DNA of 64,000 bases, taken from positions 186,001 through 250,000 of the forward strand of contig CAJTVU010000001.1 of NCBI GenBank assembly GCA_910580235.1. The letters are read 5' to 3'. Origin of the DNA: an uncultured Dorea sp. (GTDB lineage Bacteria > Bacillota > Clostridia > Lachnospirales > Lachnospiraceae). Positions 41,048 to 50,146 of this stretch are shown here, one piece after another. A program made the position numbers and the translations under genes. Below the pieces are notes generated by a model. That model did no database searches. It was not told the origin of the DNA and saw only the letters and a program-made list of their open reading frames with translations. Each line of letters begins with the position of its first letter. Position 1 is the stretch's first letter.

Positions 41048-41076
41048 ATTATAAAGAAACGCCCGCTGTTTGTCAA
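41048..41076 (-). promoter_or_regulatory. Promoter of alaS
   Basis: A perfect TTGACA (41076-41071), 17 bp, TATAAT (41053-41048). The -35 box lies in the loop of the upstream terminator hairpin, so the two signals share DNA. Confidence 0.85.
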
Positions 41077-41084
41077 CGGCGGGC
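41051..41084 (-). terminator. Terminator of the glgA-hydrogenase operon
   Basis: GCCCGCCGTT (41084-41075) pairs with AACAGCGGGC (41070-41061) apart from one mismatch, then GTTTCTTTATAA. It starts 20 bp after the hydrogenase stop. Confidence 0.7.
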
Positions 41085-41103
41085 ATTCTGCATCCTGTAC
41101 TCC

Positions 41104-42612
41104 CTATTCTAATTCGATCTCTTCGAGCTCCTTGGGCGGAATGGCCGCTGAGGATGCCTTTACAAAATCCTTTATCTTCTTCTGCGCCTTCGCCACCGGA
41201 ATATTCGTCCCGGCTCCGGCCACGCATCCTCCAGGGCATCCCATGCCCTCGATGAGGCAGCCGTTCATCTTCCCTGCCTTGGCAAGGGACAGCGCTTTCT
41301 TACATTCCGCAAGCCCTTCCGCATGCTCAATATTCACCTCTGTGCCAGGATAGTACTCCTTAATACATTTCTCAATGGCTTCTGCGACGCCGCCTGCGAC
41401 GGCATATCCGCGCCCTGCGCCGGTAGCGTTGTGGAAGGATGACTCCGCTTCATATTGCGTAAGATCGATGCCCTTTGCATCGAACATAGCCTGCAGCTCT
41501 TCGAAGGTAATAACAAAATCCACATCGCTTCTGACGGTCCTTCTCATAGCTTCGAGCTTCTTCGCCGCACACGGGCCTATAAATACCACTTTCGCGTCGG
41601 GATATTCTTTCTTGATCGTGCGGGCGGTGGCGACCATTGGCGTGAGCTCCTGCGATACTTCATCCACCAGATCCGGGAAATAGATCTTCGCCAGCATCGC
41701 CCAGGACGGACAGCAGGAAGTCAGAAGGAACGGCAGCTCTCCTGTCGCCACCTTCTCTACATAATGGTGCGCTTCCGCTATGGCTCCGATGTCCGCCCCG
41801 AGAGCCACCTCATAGAACCCTGAGAACCCCAGCTCCTGCAGGGCTGCTTTTAAATTCCTCGGCGTAATATTGTCCCCGAACTGCCCCGCATAGGCAGGCG
41901 CTATCTCTGCAATGATATTGTCGCCCTCGGTGAGCGCCCGGGCCAGCTGGAATATCTGGGATTTATCTGAGATCGCCCCAAACGGGCAGCTTACCATGCA
42001 CATGCCGCAGGAGACGCATTTGTCGTTGTTGATCTTCGCCCGTCCCTGGGCGTCGGACTCAATCGCTCCCACGCCGCACGCATGCTGGCACGGACGCTCT
42101 TTTTTTGCGATGGCGTCATAGGGGCAGGCCGATTTGCACTTGCCGCATTTAATACATTTCTCCTGGTCAATATAAGATCTCCCGTTCACCATAGAGATGG
42201 CTTCCTTCGGACACACCTCCATACACGGGTGGGCCAGGCATCCTTTGCACATATTGCTGACCTCGTACCCTCTCTCTTCACATGCCATACAGGCGGAAGG
42301 GATGACCTGCATAAGCGGCGGCTCATAATATTTCTCTGAAATATTGCTTGCTTCCACCCCCGCTGTCAGATGCACCGGCTTGTCCTCCGGCCGCAGGGAC
42401 AGCCCCATGGCAAGGCGCAGGCGCTCTCTTACGATGGCGCGGGCGCGGTACACGCTGTCCCGGTACCTCTGCTCGTCGTTCACCATCTCATAAGGGATCG
42501 CCTCCATATCGTCGTTCAGTGTCTGCGCGTTCCCTTTGAACCCAAGGCGCGCCACCTGTTCGAACACTTCTCTCCTTATCTTTCTGACTGTCGTGTCAAG
42601 CCCACGTATCAT
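41104..42612 (-). CDS. [FeFe] hydrogenase, group B-like, monomeric
   Basis: The 502-residue protein has N-terminal Cys-rich and two ferredoxin-type [4Fe-4S] motifs (CIKCGKCKSACP, CVSCGMCMVSCP), then the H-cluster motifs TSCCPSW, FIGPCAAKK and EGMGCPGGC. The TSCCPSW form and overall layout fit group B enzymes, of which the physiological role is poorly known. The start overlaps the metH stop (ATGA). Its partner maturases are not in the window. Confidence 0.9.
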   Translation of the reverse strand: MIRGLDTTVRKIRREVFEQVARLGFKGNAQTLNDDMEAIPYEMVNDEQRYRDSVYRARAIVRERLRLAMGLSLRPEDKPVHLTAGVEASNISEKYYEPPLMQVIPSACMACEERGYEVSNMCKGCLAHPCMEVCPKEAISMVNGRSYIDQEKCIKCGKCKSACPYDAIAKKERPCQHACGVGAIESDAQGRAKINNDKCVSCGMCMVSCPFGAISDKSQIFQLARALTEGDNIIAEIAPAYAGQFGDNITPRNLKAALQELGFSGFYEVALGADIGAIAEAHHYVEKVATGELPFLLTSCCPSWAMLAKIYFPDLVDEVSQELTPMVATARTIKKEYPDAKVVFIGPCAAKKLEAMRRTVRSDVDFVITFEELQAMFDAKGIDLTQYEAESSFHNATGAGRGYAVAGGVAEAIEKCIKEYYPGTEVNIEHAEGLAECKKALSLAKAGKMNGCLIEGMGCPGGCVAGAGTNIPVAKAQKKIKDFVKASSAAIPPKELEEIELE

Positions 42613-45029
42613 GCTCCATCTCCTCCTGTCTGTAATAGCTCTTTTGCATAGTATACGGACTGCATGGCATCCTTGCCGTAGAAATCCGCCCCGATCATCC
42701 TGGCGTACTCCTCGTTTAAGACAGCTCCTCCCACCATGACTTTCGCGTCCGGCTTCTCCTTACGCAGAAGCTTTATCGTCTCCTCCATGCTGACCACCGT
42801 AGTCGTCATAAGAGCGCTTAAGCCCACCAGCTTTATATCGCCCTCCACCGCTGTCCTGACGATTCTTTCCGGCGGCACGTCTTTTCCCAGGTCAATGACT
42901 TCAAAGCTGTAGTTCTCCAGGAGCACTTTCACGATGTTCTTTCCGATATCATGGATATCTCCCTTCACAGTGGCCAGGATGACTTTCTCCTTCTTCTGGG
43001 AATCCGCCTGTCCTTTGAGGGATTCCTTCAGCACCGCGAACGCGATCTTAGCGGCGTCTGCGCTCATAAGGAGCTGAGGAAGGAACACCGTCCCCTTCTC
43101 GAACCCTTTCCCCACTTCGTCGAGAGCCGGTATCATCTGGCTGTTAATAATATCCAGCGGCTCCTTCTCCTTAAGGAGCTCTGCCGCCGCATGATGGGCT
43201 TCTTCCTTAAGCCCCTTCACGATGGCGTCAGATAGGGAGATCTTCACATCTGTGCCTGCGGGCGCCTTCGCCCCCTGGCTCCTGTCCTGTCCGCCGTATT
43301 TCGAGATATAGGCTTCACAGTTGTTATCATAGCCCATCAGAGCGCAGAACGAATGATACGATCCCATCATGTCCTCCGACAGCGGATTAATGATCCCCGC
43401 GCTAAGCCCCGCCTGCATCGCCATCGTATAGAAGTTCGCGTTAATGACTGGGCGGCACGGAAGGCCAAAAGAGATATTGGACACTCCCAGCACCGTACAG
43501 ACGCCGTACCGTTCTTTTACAAGCCGCAGAGCCTCCAGCGTCGTCTTCGCCCCCGCCGGGTCTGAGCTGATGGTCATTGCAAGGACGTCTATGATAATAT
43601 CTTTCTTATGGATCCCATATTTCCTTGCCTCTTCTATAATCTTGCCTGCGATGTCCGCGCGCCCCTCTGCCGTGTCCGGGATCCCCTCCTCGTCAAGCGT
43701 AAGCCCCACGGTTACGCCGCCGTATTTGCGGATTAATGGGAATACCGCGTCCATGGACTCCTGCTTGCCATTGACAGAATTGATCATAGGCTTGCCATTG
43801 TAGATACGCATAGCCGCCTCCATCGCTTCCGTATCTACCGTATCGATCTGGAGAGGAAGGCTGGTAACGCTCTGGATCTCCCGGATCGCCTCCTTCATCA
43901 CGGACGGCTCGTCAATATCAGGGAGCCCTACGTTCACATCCAGAATATGCGCGCCCGCGTCCTGCTGGGTGATGGCCTCCTTTAAGATATACTCCATATC
44001 GTGGTCTTTGAGCGCCTGCCTAAGCCGCTTTTTCCCCGTAGGGTTGATCCTCTCTCCGATAATGACGGGAGTATCATTCAGGGCTACGGCTCTCCCATAA
44101 GAGCATACGATGCTATGATTTTTCTCTTCTTTTCCAAGGCGTCCTTCCACATCCCGCATCCCGGAGGTCTCCTGCACAAGCGCCCGGATATAATCCGGCG
44201 TCGTCCCGCAGCACCCGCCGACGGCGCTGGCTCCTCTTTCCACGACCTTCCTCATAACGGCTGCGAATTCCTCGGGCTTTACATCATAATAAGTCTCCCC
44301 GTCCCTCTGCTTCGGAAGCCCCGCGTTAGGCTTTACGATCACAGGGACGGACGCATATTTTAGTATCTCATCCAGGATCGGGAGCATCTCTTCCGGCCCC
44401 ATGCCGCAGTTGATCCCCAGGGCGTCTGCCCGAAGCCCTTCCAGGAGCGCCACCACCGACGGGACGTCCCCTCCTGTTAAGAGCTTCCCCTTCTCGTCGA
44501 ATATCATCGTGGCGAACACCGGAAGCTTCGTATTCTCTTTTGCCGCCAATACGGCCGCTTTCACTTCATATGTATCGCTCATCGTCTCAATATGGATAAA
44601 GTCTGCTCCTGCCGCCTCTCCATATACCATGACTTCCCGGAACGCCGCATAAGCATCCTCGAAGCTTAAGTCTCCCATAGGCTTTAGAAGCTTCCCCGTA
44701 GGCCCGATATCAAGCCCCACATAGACTTCCCGATCGTCATGGACGCCTAAACAGGCCCCCTCCTTTACACTTACTACGGCCGCCGATACGATATCTTCCA
44801 GATCATGATCCTCTGAATGGAACTTCAGCGCGTTCGCTCCAAAAGTGTTGGTAAGCACAAGATCGCTCCCAGCCTCGAAGTACTGACGGTGGATATCCAC
44901 CATCTCCTCCGTATGGGTCAGGTTCCACGTCTCCGGCAGCTCCCCGGGCTTAAGCCCCTTTTCCTGAAGAAGCGTCCCGGTCCCTCCGTCAAAATACAGT
45001 AATTCTTTCCCTAGCCTGTCTAATATCAT
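42609..45029 (-). CDS. metH: Methionine synthase, B12-dependent, without activation domain
   Basis: The 806-residue protein has three domains: homocysteine binding (DGGTGTLLQEKG, GINCGMG, GGCCGTTP zinc ligands), pterin binding (INPTGKKRL, ILDVNVG) and cobalamin binding (DIHDIGKNIVKVLLEN). The usual C-terminal activation domain is missing and is encoded by the preceding gene. It forms methionine from homocysteine and methyl-THF. The ATG follows AAAGGAG. Confidence 0.95.
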   Translation of the reverse strand: MILDRLGKELLYFDGGTGTLLQEKGLKPGELPETWNLTHTEEMVDIHRQYFEAGSDLVLTNTFGANALKFHSEDHDLEDIVSAAVVSVKEGACLGVHDDREVYVGLDIGPTGKLLKPMGDLSFEDAYAAFREVMVYGEAAGADFIHIETMSDTYEVKAAVLAAKENTKLPVFATMIFDEKGKLLTGGDVPSVVALLEGLRADALGINCGMGPEEMLPILDEILKYASVPVIVKPNAGLPKQRDGETYYDVKPEEFAAVMRKVVERGASAVGGCCGTTPDYIRALVQETSGMRDVEGRLGKEEKNHSIVCSYGRAVALNDTPVIIGERINPTGKKRLRQALKDHDMEYILKEAITQQDAGAHILDVNVGLPDIDEPSVMKEAIREIQSVTSLPLQIDTVDTEAMEAAMRIYNGKPMINSVNGKQESMDAVFPLIRKYGGVTVGLTLDEEGIPDTAEGRADIAGKIIEEARKYGIHKKDIIIDVLAMTISSDPAGAKTTLEALRLVKERYGVCTVLGVSNISFGLPCRPVINANFYTMAMQAGLSAGIINPLSEDMMGSYHSFCALMGYDNNCEAYISKYGGQDRSQGAKAPAGTDVKISLSDAIVKGLKEEAHHAAAELLKEKEPLDIINSQMIPALDEVGKGFEKGTVFLPQLLMSADAAKIAFAVLKESLKGQADSQKKEKVILATVKGDIHDIGKNIVKVLLENYSFEVIDLGKDVPPERIVRTAVEGDIKLVGLSALMTTTVVSMEETIKLLRKEKPDAKVMVGGAVLNEEYARMIGADFYGKDAMQSVYYAKELLQTGGDGA

Positions 45030-45059
45030 CTTTTGCTCCTTTATCCGCAGCAGGGCCCG

Positions 45060-45713
45060 TCAGCTTTCTCTGCGGTACATACAATCTGTCTTTCCACACG
45101 CCTCGCACCCGACCCTGTGGCATGCGATGTCTTCTCTGCTCATCCCAATGACCGCCGTCACGGATTTGGACGGGCTTAACATATGGGCGTCCGTCATTGT
45201 AAGGCCGATCTTCCTTGCACTGTCCAGCATACGAAGCATATCTTCCTGATGATGGATGTCAAAATCCCCGTACCCCGGGCTGAAGCGAGGCCTTAGGAAA
45301 TACCCTTCCTCTCTCTTCTGCTCTCTTAGCTCTTCCTGCCAGTCGTCCAGATACTCTTCCAACATAGCCGCAGCACACGCCTGGGCAACGACTGCCTTTG
45401 ATATATCCGTCACCGAGTATCTCTTCATCAGCATATCCGCCTCTATCCCAAGCGTCGCCCCGAGCATAGCCGCCTGCGCGCACCCTCGCATATTCTTCGC
45501 AAGATTCCTGCTTGCGATATCCAATTGTCCGATCCGTACCTTATCGTCGCCGTCCGATTCTAACTCAAAGATGCGATAGACGATGCGACGGCGGACAGTC
45601 TGGTCGAGCTCTCTGAACATCTCCCCGACCAGCGCCAGCGTCTTATCATCTACCGCATGTGTTCCGTATCCCAGATAACGAACGGCTTCTTTCGTTCTGT
45701 GATCCATGCTCAT
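45060..45713 (-). CDS. Methionine synthase activation-domain protein (split MetH)
   Basis: The 217-residue protein corresponds to the B12-dependent methionine synthase activation domain, with RPRFSPGYGD and the MLSPSKSVTAVIGMS motif; it ends with three Cys residues (CEACGKTDC). It should reactivate oxidised cobalamin with S-adenosylmethionine. It precedes metH by 30 bp, and metF precedes it by 13 bp. Confidence 0.9.
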   Translation of the reverse strand: MSMDHRTKEAVRYLGYGTHAVDDKTLALVGEMFRELDQTVRRRIVYRIFELESDGDDKVRIGQLDIASRNLAKNMRGCAQAAMLGATLGIEADMLMKRYSVTDISKAVVAQACAAAMLEEYLDDWQEELREQKREEGYFLRPRFSPGYGDFDIHHQEDMLRMLDSARKIGLTMTDAHMLSPSKSVTAVIGMSREDIACHRVGCEACGKTDCMYRRES

Positions 45714-45726
45714 CCCTTTTCCTCAC

Positions 45727-46599
45727 CTATACCTTTACGATTTCTGACAGCCTGCTCATGATCGCCTCCGCCACATCCGGCTTATTCATGGAATATACAT
45801 GGATATGGCTCACCCCATTGGCAATGAGATCGATGATCTGCTCTGTCGCATACGCGATCCCCGCCTGCTTCATAGCGCCCGGATCCTCTCCGAACCTGTC
45901 CAGGATCGCGATGAACCTCTGAGGCAGGGCTGTGCCCGACAGCTCCAGCGTCCGCTTCATCTGCTTCGCGTTCGTAATCGGCATGATGCCCGGGAGCACG
46001 GGAACTGTAATCCCCTTCTCCCTGATCCGGTACAGGAAATTGTACAGGATATTATTGTCAAAAAACATCTGCGTAGTCAGAAAGTCCACTCCGCAGTCTA
46101 CCTTCATCTTCAGATTGGCAATATCGTCTTTCTTATGCTCCGACTCCACATGCCCTTCCGGGTAGCATGCGGCTCCGATACAGAAGTCCCCCTGGGCCTT
46201 AATGTCCTCGATCAGCTCGCTGGCGTACCTGTACTGATCCGGGAGGGGGAACTGTGCGTCCTTAGGGCGGTCTCCCCGCAAGGCGAGGATATTCTCTATC
46301 CCCTCTCTCTTCAGCTCCTCAATGACGTGGCGCACCTCCTCCTTCGTAGAAGATACACAAGTCAGATGAGCCAGGCTCGTAACTCCCATGTCCTTAATAT
46401 GTGAAGCGATCTTCACGGTATTCTTGCTCGTGCCTCCGCCCGCTCCATAAGTTACACTGATAAATGACGGTTTTAATGCTGCAATCTGTTCTGCTGCGGA
46501 TGCTACGCTGTCATATCCCGCCTCCGTCTTAGGAGGAAATATCTCAAAGGAGATATGGGGCGCTGTGTCTTTCAAAATCTCTCGTATCTTACATGTCAT
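45727..46599 (-). CDS. metF: 5,10-methylenetetrahydrofolate reductase
   Basis: The 290-residue TIM-barrel flavoprotein has SFEIFPPKTEAGYD, SVTYGAGGGTS, HLTCVSS and ALRGDRP motifs. It makes 5-methyl-THF for MetH. The start at 46599 is inside the glgA end (11-bp overlap), with GAGGAG in glgA as ribosome binding site; an ATG one codon upstream is possible. Confidence 0.93.
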   Translation of the reverse strand: MTCKIREILKDTAPHISFEIFPPKTEAGYDSVASAAEQIAALKPSFISVTYGAGGGTSKNTVKIASHIKDMGVTSLAHLTCVSSTKEEVRHVIEELKREGIENILALRGDRPKDAQFPLPDQYRYASELIEDIKAQGDFCIGAACYPEGHVESEHKKDDIANLKMKVDCGVDFLTTQMFFDNNILYNFLYRIREKGITVPVLPGIMPITNAKQMKRTLELSGTALPQRFIAILDRFGEDPGAMKQAGIAYATEQIIDLIANGVSHIHVYSMNKPDVAEAIMSRLSEIVKV

Positions 46600-48025
46600 C
46601 ATAAAGCTCCTCATACTGTTTCGCAGAATTCTTCCAGGAGAAATCCATCTCCATCCCGCGCTCTACAATCTTATTCCAATCTCGTTTCTTATCGTAATAG
46701 ATCCTCTCTGCATACCGGATCGTGCCCAGCATCTCATGTGCATTGTAGTTGACAAAGCTGAACCCTGTCCCTGTCCTCTCATACTCGTTGTACGCTTCCA
46801 CCGTATCTTTTAGCCCTCCGGTCTCCCTCACGATCGGGACCGTCCCGTAGCGCAGGCTCATCAGCTGGCTTAACCCGCACGGCTCAAAAAGAGACGGCAT
46901 GAGGAACGCGTCGCAGGAAGCATAGACTCTGTGGGACAGTTCTTCCGAATAGAAGATATTCGCAGAGACCTTCCCCTGATATTTCCATTCAAAATGCCGG
47001 AACATGTTCTCATATCTCTCTTCCCCTGTCCCGAGGACAACGATCTGTACCGCGTCCTGGCAAAGCTCGTCCATAATGTACGCCACAAGGTCGAAGCCTT
47101 TCTGATCGGTCAGCCTTGACACAATGCCGATCATCATTTTCTTCGGGTCTTCTTCCAGGTTCAGCTGCCTCTGGAGCGCGGCCTTATTCTTCACTTTTTC
47201 CTTGCGGAAGCTCTCCACATTATAATTCTTCTCAATATACTGATCTGTCTCCGGGTTGAAGTCTTCATAGTCGATCCCGTTCACGATGCCCGACAGACAG
47301 TTCGAGCGGGCGCGCATGAGCCCGTCCAGCTTCTCGCCGTAGAACGGCATCTTAATCTCCTCGGCGTAGGAATTGCTCACCGTCGTGATCCTGTCCGCAT
47401 ACACGATCCCGCCTTTTAAGTAGTTGGCGTCTTTATAAGCTTCTAGCTTATCCGGCGCGAAATAATACTGGGGCAGCCCCGTAATGTCCCTGACCCTCTT
47501 CGTGTCCCATGTCCCCTGGAACTTTAAGTTATGTATCGTCATAATCGTCTTGATCCCGCGGTAATACTCATTGGAGTAGCGGAAATTATCCAGGAAGATC
47601 GGGACAAGGCCTGTCTGCCAGTCATGGCAGTGGATGATATCGGGCCTGAAATTAATTACGGGCAGCGCGCTTAAGACTGCCTTGGAAAAGAACGCGAACT
47701 TCTCAATATCGGCGTACATATCCCCGTATGGCGTAAATCCGTTAAAATAATACTCATTATCTATAAAGTAGAATGTAATTCCGTCGTACTTTGTCTCTAA
47801 CACTCCTACATACTGTGTCCTCCACCCCAGATCCATATAGAAATGGCTGTGGTAAGCAAGCTTTTCTTTCCACTGCTCTTTCATACACATATATTTCGGC
47901 AGCATGACTCTTACATCATATTTTTCTTTATCAAAATTCTTCGGCAAAGTGCCCGCCACGTCCGCCAGGCCTCCCGTCTTAATAAACGGCACTGCCTCCG
48001 ACGCCGCAAAAAGTATTTTTTTCAT
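46589..48025 (-). CDS. glgA: Glycogen synthase (ADP-glucose type)
   Basis: The 478-residue GT5 enzyme has the ADP-glucose motif FIKTGGLADVAGTLPK near the N terminus and the C-terminal PSLFEPCGLSQLMSLRYGTVPIVRETGGL. It elongates glycogen. The ATG at 48025 follows GGAGG. No other glycogen genes are nearby; translational overlap with metF places it at the head of a methionine operon. Confidence 0.95.
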   Translation of the reverse strand: MKKILFAASEAVPFIKTGGLADVAGTLPKNFDKEKYDVRVMLPKYMCMKEQWKEKLAYHSHFYMDLGWRTQYVGVLETKYDGITFYFIDNEYYFNGFTPYGDMYADIEKFAFFSKAVLSALPVINFRPDIIHCHDWQTGLVPIFLDNFRYSNEYYRGIKTIMTIHNLKFQGTWDTKRVRDITGLPQYYFAPDKLEAYKDANYLKGGIVYADRITTVSNSYAEEIKMPFYGEKLDGLMRARSNCLSGIVNGIDYEDFNPETDQYIEKNYNVESFRKEKVKNKAALQRQLNLEEDPKKMMIGIVSRLTDQKGFDLVAYIMDELCQDAVQIVVLGTGEERYENMFRHFEWKYQGKVSANIFYSEELSHRVYASCDAFLMPSLFEPCGLSQLMSLRYGTVPIVRETGGLKDTVEAYNEYERTGTGFSFVNYNAHEMLGTIRYAERIYYDKKRDWNKIVERGMEMDFSWKNSAKQYEELYDDM

Positions 48026-48089
48026 CACCTTTTCCTCCCGATTTCACGATATAATCCATTATACCGTATTTTTCTGTCAAAGAAAAGTA

Positions 48090-48881
48090 CTATCTGCTTT
48101 TATATTCAAGACGAATCGTGTCTGCGATCAGTGCGATGAACTCTGAATTCGTCGGCTTCCCTTTCCCATTGCTTACCGTATACCCGAACAGATCGTCCAA
48201 TGTATCTAGCTTCCCTCTGCTCCACGCCACTTCTATCGCATGGCGGATCGCCCTTTCCACGCGGCTTGATGTCGTCTGGTGCTTCTTTGCGACCGTCGGG
48301 TACAGCACTTTCGTAATCGCGTTCAGCACATCCATATCTTCAATTGCCATAATAATGGCGTCTCTTAAATAGTGGTACCCCTTGATATGAGCCGGGATCC
48401 CAATCTCGTGGATCATGTCCGTCACCCGCGCCTCCAGGTTCATCTTCGGCGGCGCCGACGCCTCCGGCCCTTTGCCCGGCATAAAGCGCATGTCGTGGTG
48501 GGACGGGTTCCCGACGCTCTTGATCCTGCTGATCACCATCTCATTGTTAAAAGGCTTCAGAATATAATAATTCGCGCCTTTATGGAAAGCATCTTCCGTG
48601 ATCCGCTCCTGCCCTACCGCCGTTATAATGATGAAGCTCGGGCGTTTCTTAATATCTTTGTCACGGTTCACAAGATCCATGATGCTAAGCCCGTCTATCT
48701 TCGGCATAATGAGGTCAAGAAGCATGACGTCCGGCTGCTTATCTTTGATGAGCGAGTAAGCGTCTTCCCCATTTTTCGCCTTCCCCACGAGGCTTAAATC
48801 TTTGTCCGCATCAATGATCTCGCCAAGTAAGTCCAGGATTCTTTCATTGTCGTCGGCTATTGCCACAGCTATTTCTCCCAT
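48090..48881 (-). CDS. spo0A: Sporulation master regulator Spo0A
   Basis: The 263-residue response regulator has the receiver domain with the phosphorylated Asp in DVMLLDLIMPKIDG and the Spo0A-specific effector domain (SSRVERAIRHAIEVAWSRGKLDTLDDLFGYT, KGKPTNSEFIALIAD). Its start at 48881 follows AAGGAGG at a slightly long 11 nt. It lies after spoIVB with its own probable promoter (48926-48954). Confidence 0.97.
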   Translation of the reverse strand: MGEIAVAIADDNERILDLLGEIIDADKDLSLVGKAKNGEDAYSLIKDKQPDVMLLDLIMPKIDGLSIMDLVNRDKDIKKRPSFIIITAVGQERITEDAFHKGANYYILKPFNNEMVISRIKSVGNPSHHDMRFMPGKGPEASAPPKMNLEARVTDMIHEIGIPAHIKGYHYLRDAIIMAIEDMDVLNAITKVLYPTVAKKHQTTSSRVERAIRHAIEVAWSRGKLDTLDDLFGYTVSNGKGKPTNSEFIALIADTIRLEYKSR

Positions 48882-48925
48882 TTTTCGTAAATCCTCCTTC
48901 CCATTCTGTAAAACCGTCAAAATTT

Positions 48926-48954
48926 ATTATATATTTCGTCATATTTCAAAGCAA
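48926..48954 (-). promoter_or_regulatory. Probable spo0A promoter with 0A-box-like site
   Basis: TTGCTT (48954-48949), 17 bp, TATAAT (48931-48926) on the minus strand. TGACGAA (48941-48935), one change from the 0A-box core TGTCGAA, lies in the spacer. Confidence 0.45.
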
Positions 48955-48997
48955 GGATTTACTGTCGTAAAAATATCTTAATTCCCGACAAGTTTTA

Positions 48998-50065
48998 TCA
49001 ATTTTCCGTCTCTTTCAACATATTCTCTATGAAAATGCCATAGCCTTTTGTCGGATCGTTGACAAATACGTGGGTTATAGCGCCGATCAGCTTGCCATTC
49101 TGGATAATGGGGCTCCCGCTCATCCCCTGTACGATCCCCCCTGTCTCAGCCAGCAGCTCCTTGTCTGTCACCTCGACTGTCAGCCCTTTATTTACTTCGC
49201 TGGCATAGAAGTCTATCCCTGTAATCTGTATCTCATACTCTTTTATCTCCCCGCTCACAGCGCACCGGATCACTGCCGGGCCTGCCTCTATCTCCTCCTT
49301 CACAGCCGTCTCTATGGGCTCCTGCTCCGAAAACAAAGTGTCTATCCGGTCGACCGTGCCGAAAATGCCTACTTCCGTATTCTTCGTAATCGTTCCCAGC
49401 ACATTATAATGATTATACACGATGATGCCTTCCATCCCTCCGGGCGTACCGTTCTCTCCTCTTTTAATGTCCTTAATACTGGTCAGGTAGAGCGTGCCGT
49501 CAGAGATGTCCAGCAGCTCGCTCGTGTCCACATCGTGGATCCCGTGCCCAAGCGCGCCGAAGCTGCTGTCCGCGTTTAAGAATGTCACAGTCCCCAGCCC
49601 CTGCGTGTTGTCCCGCACCCAGATGCCAAGCTTATAATCTCCGACGCCGCACCTCACCGGCCTGAACTTAATATCCAGCCGCTCCTCTTCCCTCTTTATA
49701 GTCAATACGACCTCCTCCCTGTCAAGGCTTGCGACCGCCTCGATCAGCTCTCCCTTCGTACCGATCTCCTGTCCGTTGATCCCTACAATATAATCTCCCG
49801 GCTTCACAATATGCTCCGCGGGGCTATATCTCATGCCGTCCTCTCCTGTAATCTGCTCCGTCCCAAGCACCATGACTCCTTCCGTCTCCAGATAGATGCC
49901 TACCGGCATCCCTCCCGGTATGACCATAGATTCCCCCACCGTCTCAGCGCTCACTTCCTTCTTCATGCTAACGCGCCGCTTCTCAATAAAATACCAGCTG
50001 CCCCCCGCTGCGACCGTGAATACTACGATCATAATCAGAATCCTTCGATACCAGTACTTAACCAT
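48998..50065 (-). CDS. spoIVB: Sporulation signalling peptidase SpoIVB (S55)
   Basis: The 355-residue protein has an N-terminal membrane segment, a PDZ domain (EHIVKPGDYIVGINGQEI) and the S55 peptidase domain with the His motif GALGHGIHD and the Ser motif QGMSGSPI. In the forespore it is secreted and triggers sigma-K activation. The ATG at 50065 follows CGGAGG. Confidence 0.95.
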   Translation of the reverse strand: MVKYWYRRILIMIVVFTVAAGGSWYFIEKRRVSMKKEVSAETVGESMVIPGGMPVGIYLETEGVMVLGTEQITGEDGMRYSPAEHIVKPGDYIVGINGQEIGTKGELIEAVASLDREEVVLTIKREEERLDIKFRPVRCGVGDYKLGIWVRDNTQGLGTVTFLNADSSFGALGHGIHDVDTSELLDISDGTLYLTSIKDIKRGENGTPGGMEGIIVYNHYNVLGTITKNTEVGIFGTVDRIDTLFSEQEPIETAVKEEIEAGPAVIRCAVSGEIKEYEIQITGIDFYASEVNKGLTVEVTDKELLAETGGIVQGMSGSPIIQNGKLIGAITHVFVNDPTKGYGIFIENMLKETEN

Positions 50066-50080
50066 CTGCACACCCTCCGA

Positions 50081-50117
50081 CAAAAAAGATAGATACCCGA
50101 CTTCAGATATCTATCTT
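50081..50117 (-). terminator. Terminator of recN operon, upstream of spoIVB
   Basis: AAGATAGATA (50117-50108) pairs with TATCTATCTT (50095-50086) on the minus strand, running into TTTT. It lies between recN and spoIVB. The proposed spoIVB transcript starts within its first arm. Confidence 0.75.
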
Positions 50118-50146
50118 AGTATGTAACATTTTTCTGTTTTTCACTC
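50117..50146 (-). promoter_or_regulatory. Sigma-G-like promoter of spoIVB
   Basis: CATACTA (50123-50117) fits the sigma-G -10 pattern CATNMTA, with GAGTG (50146-50142) 18 bp upstream, one change from GMATR. The -35 overlaps the recN stop. This suits forespore expression of spoIVB. Confidence 0.55.

Noticed and set aside
46600..48025. SAM or T-box riboswitch controlling the methionine genes
   Set aside because: metF starts inside glgA, so there is no leader; nothing resembling these elements was seen upstream of glgA.
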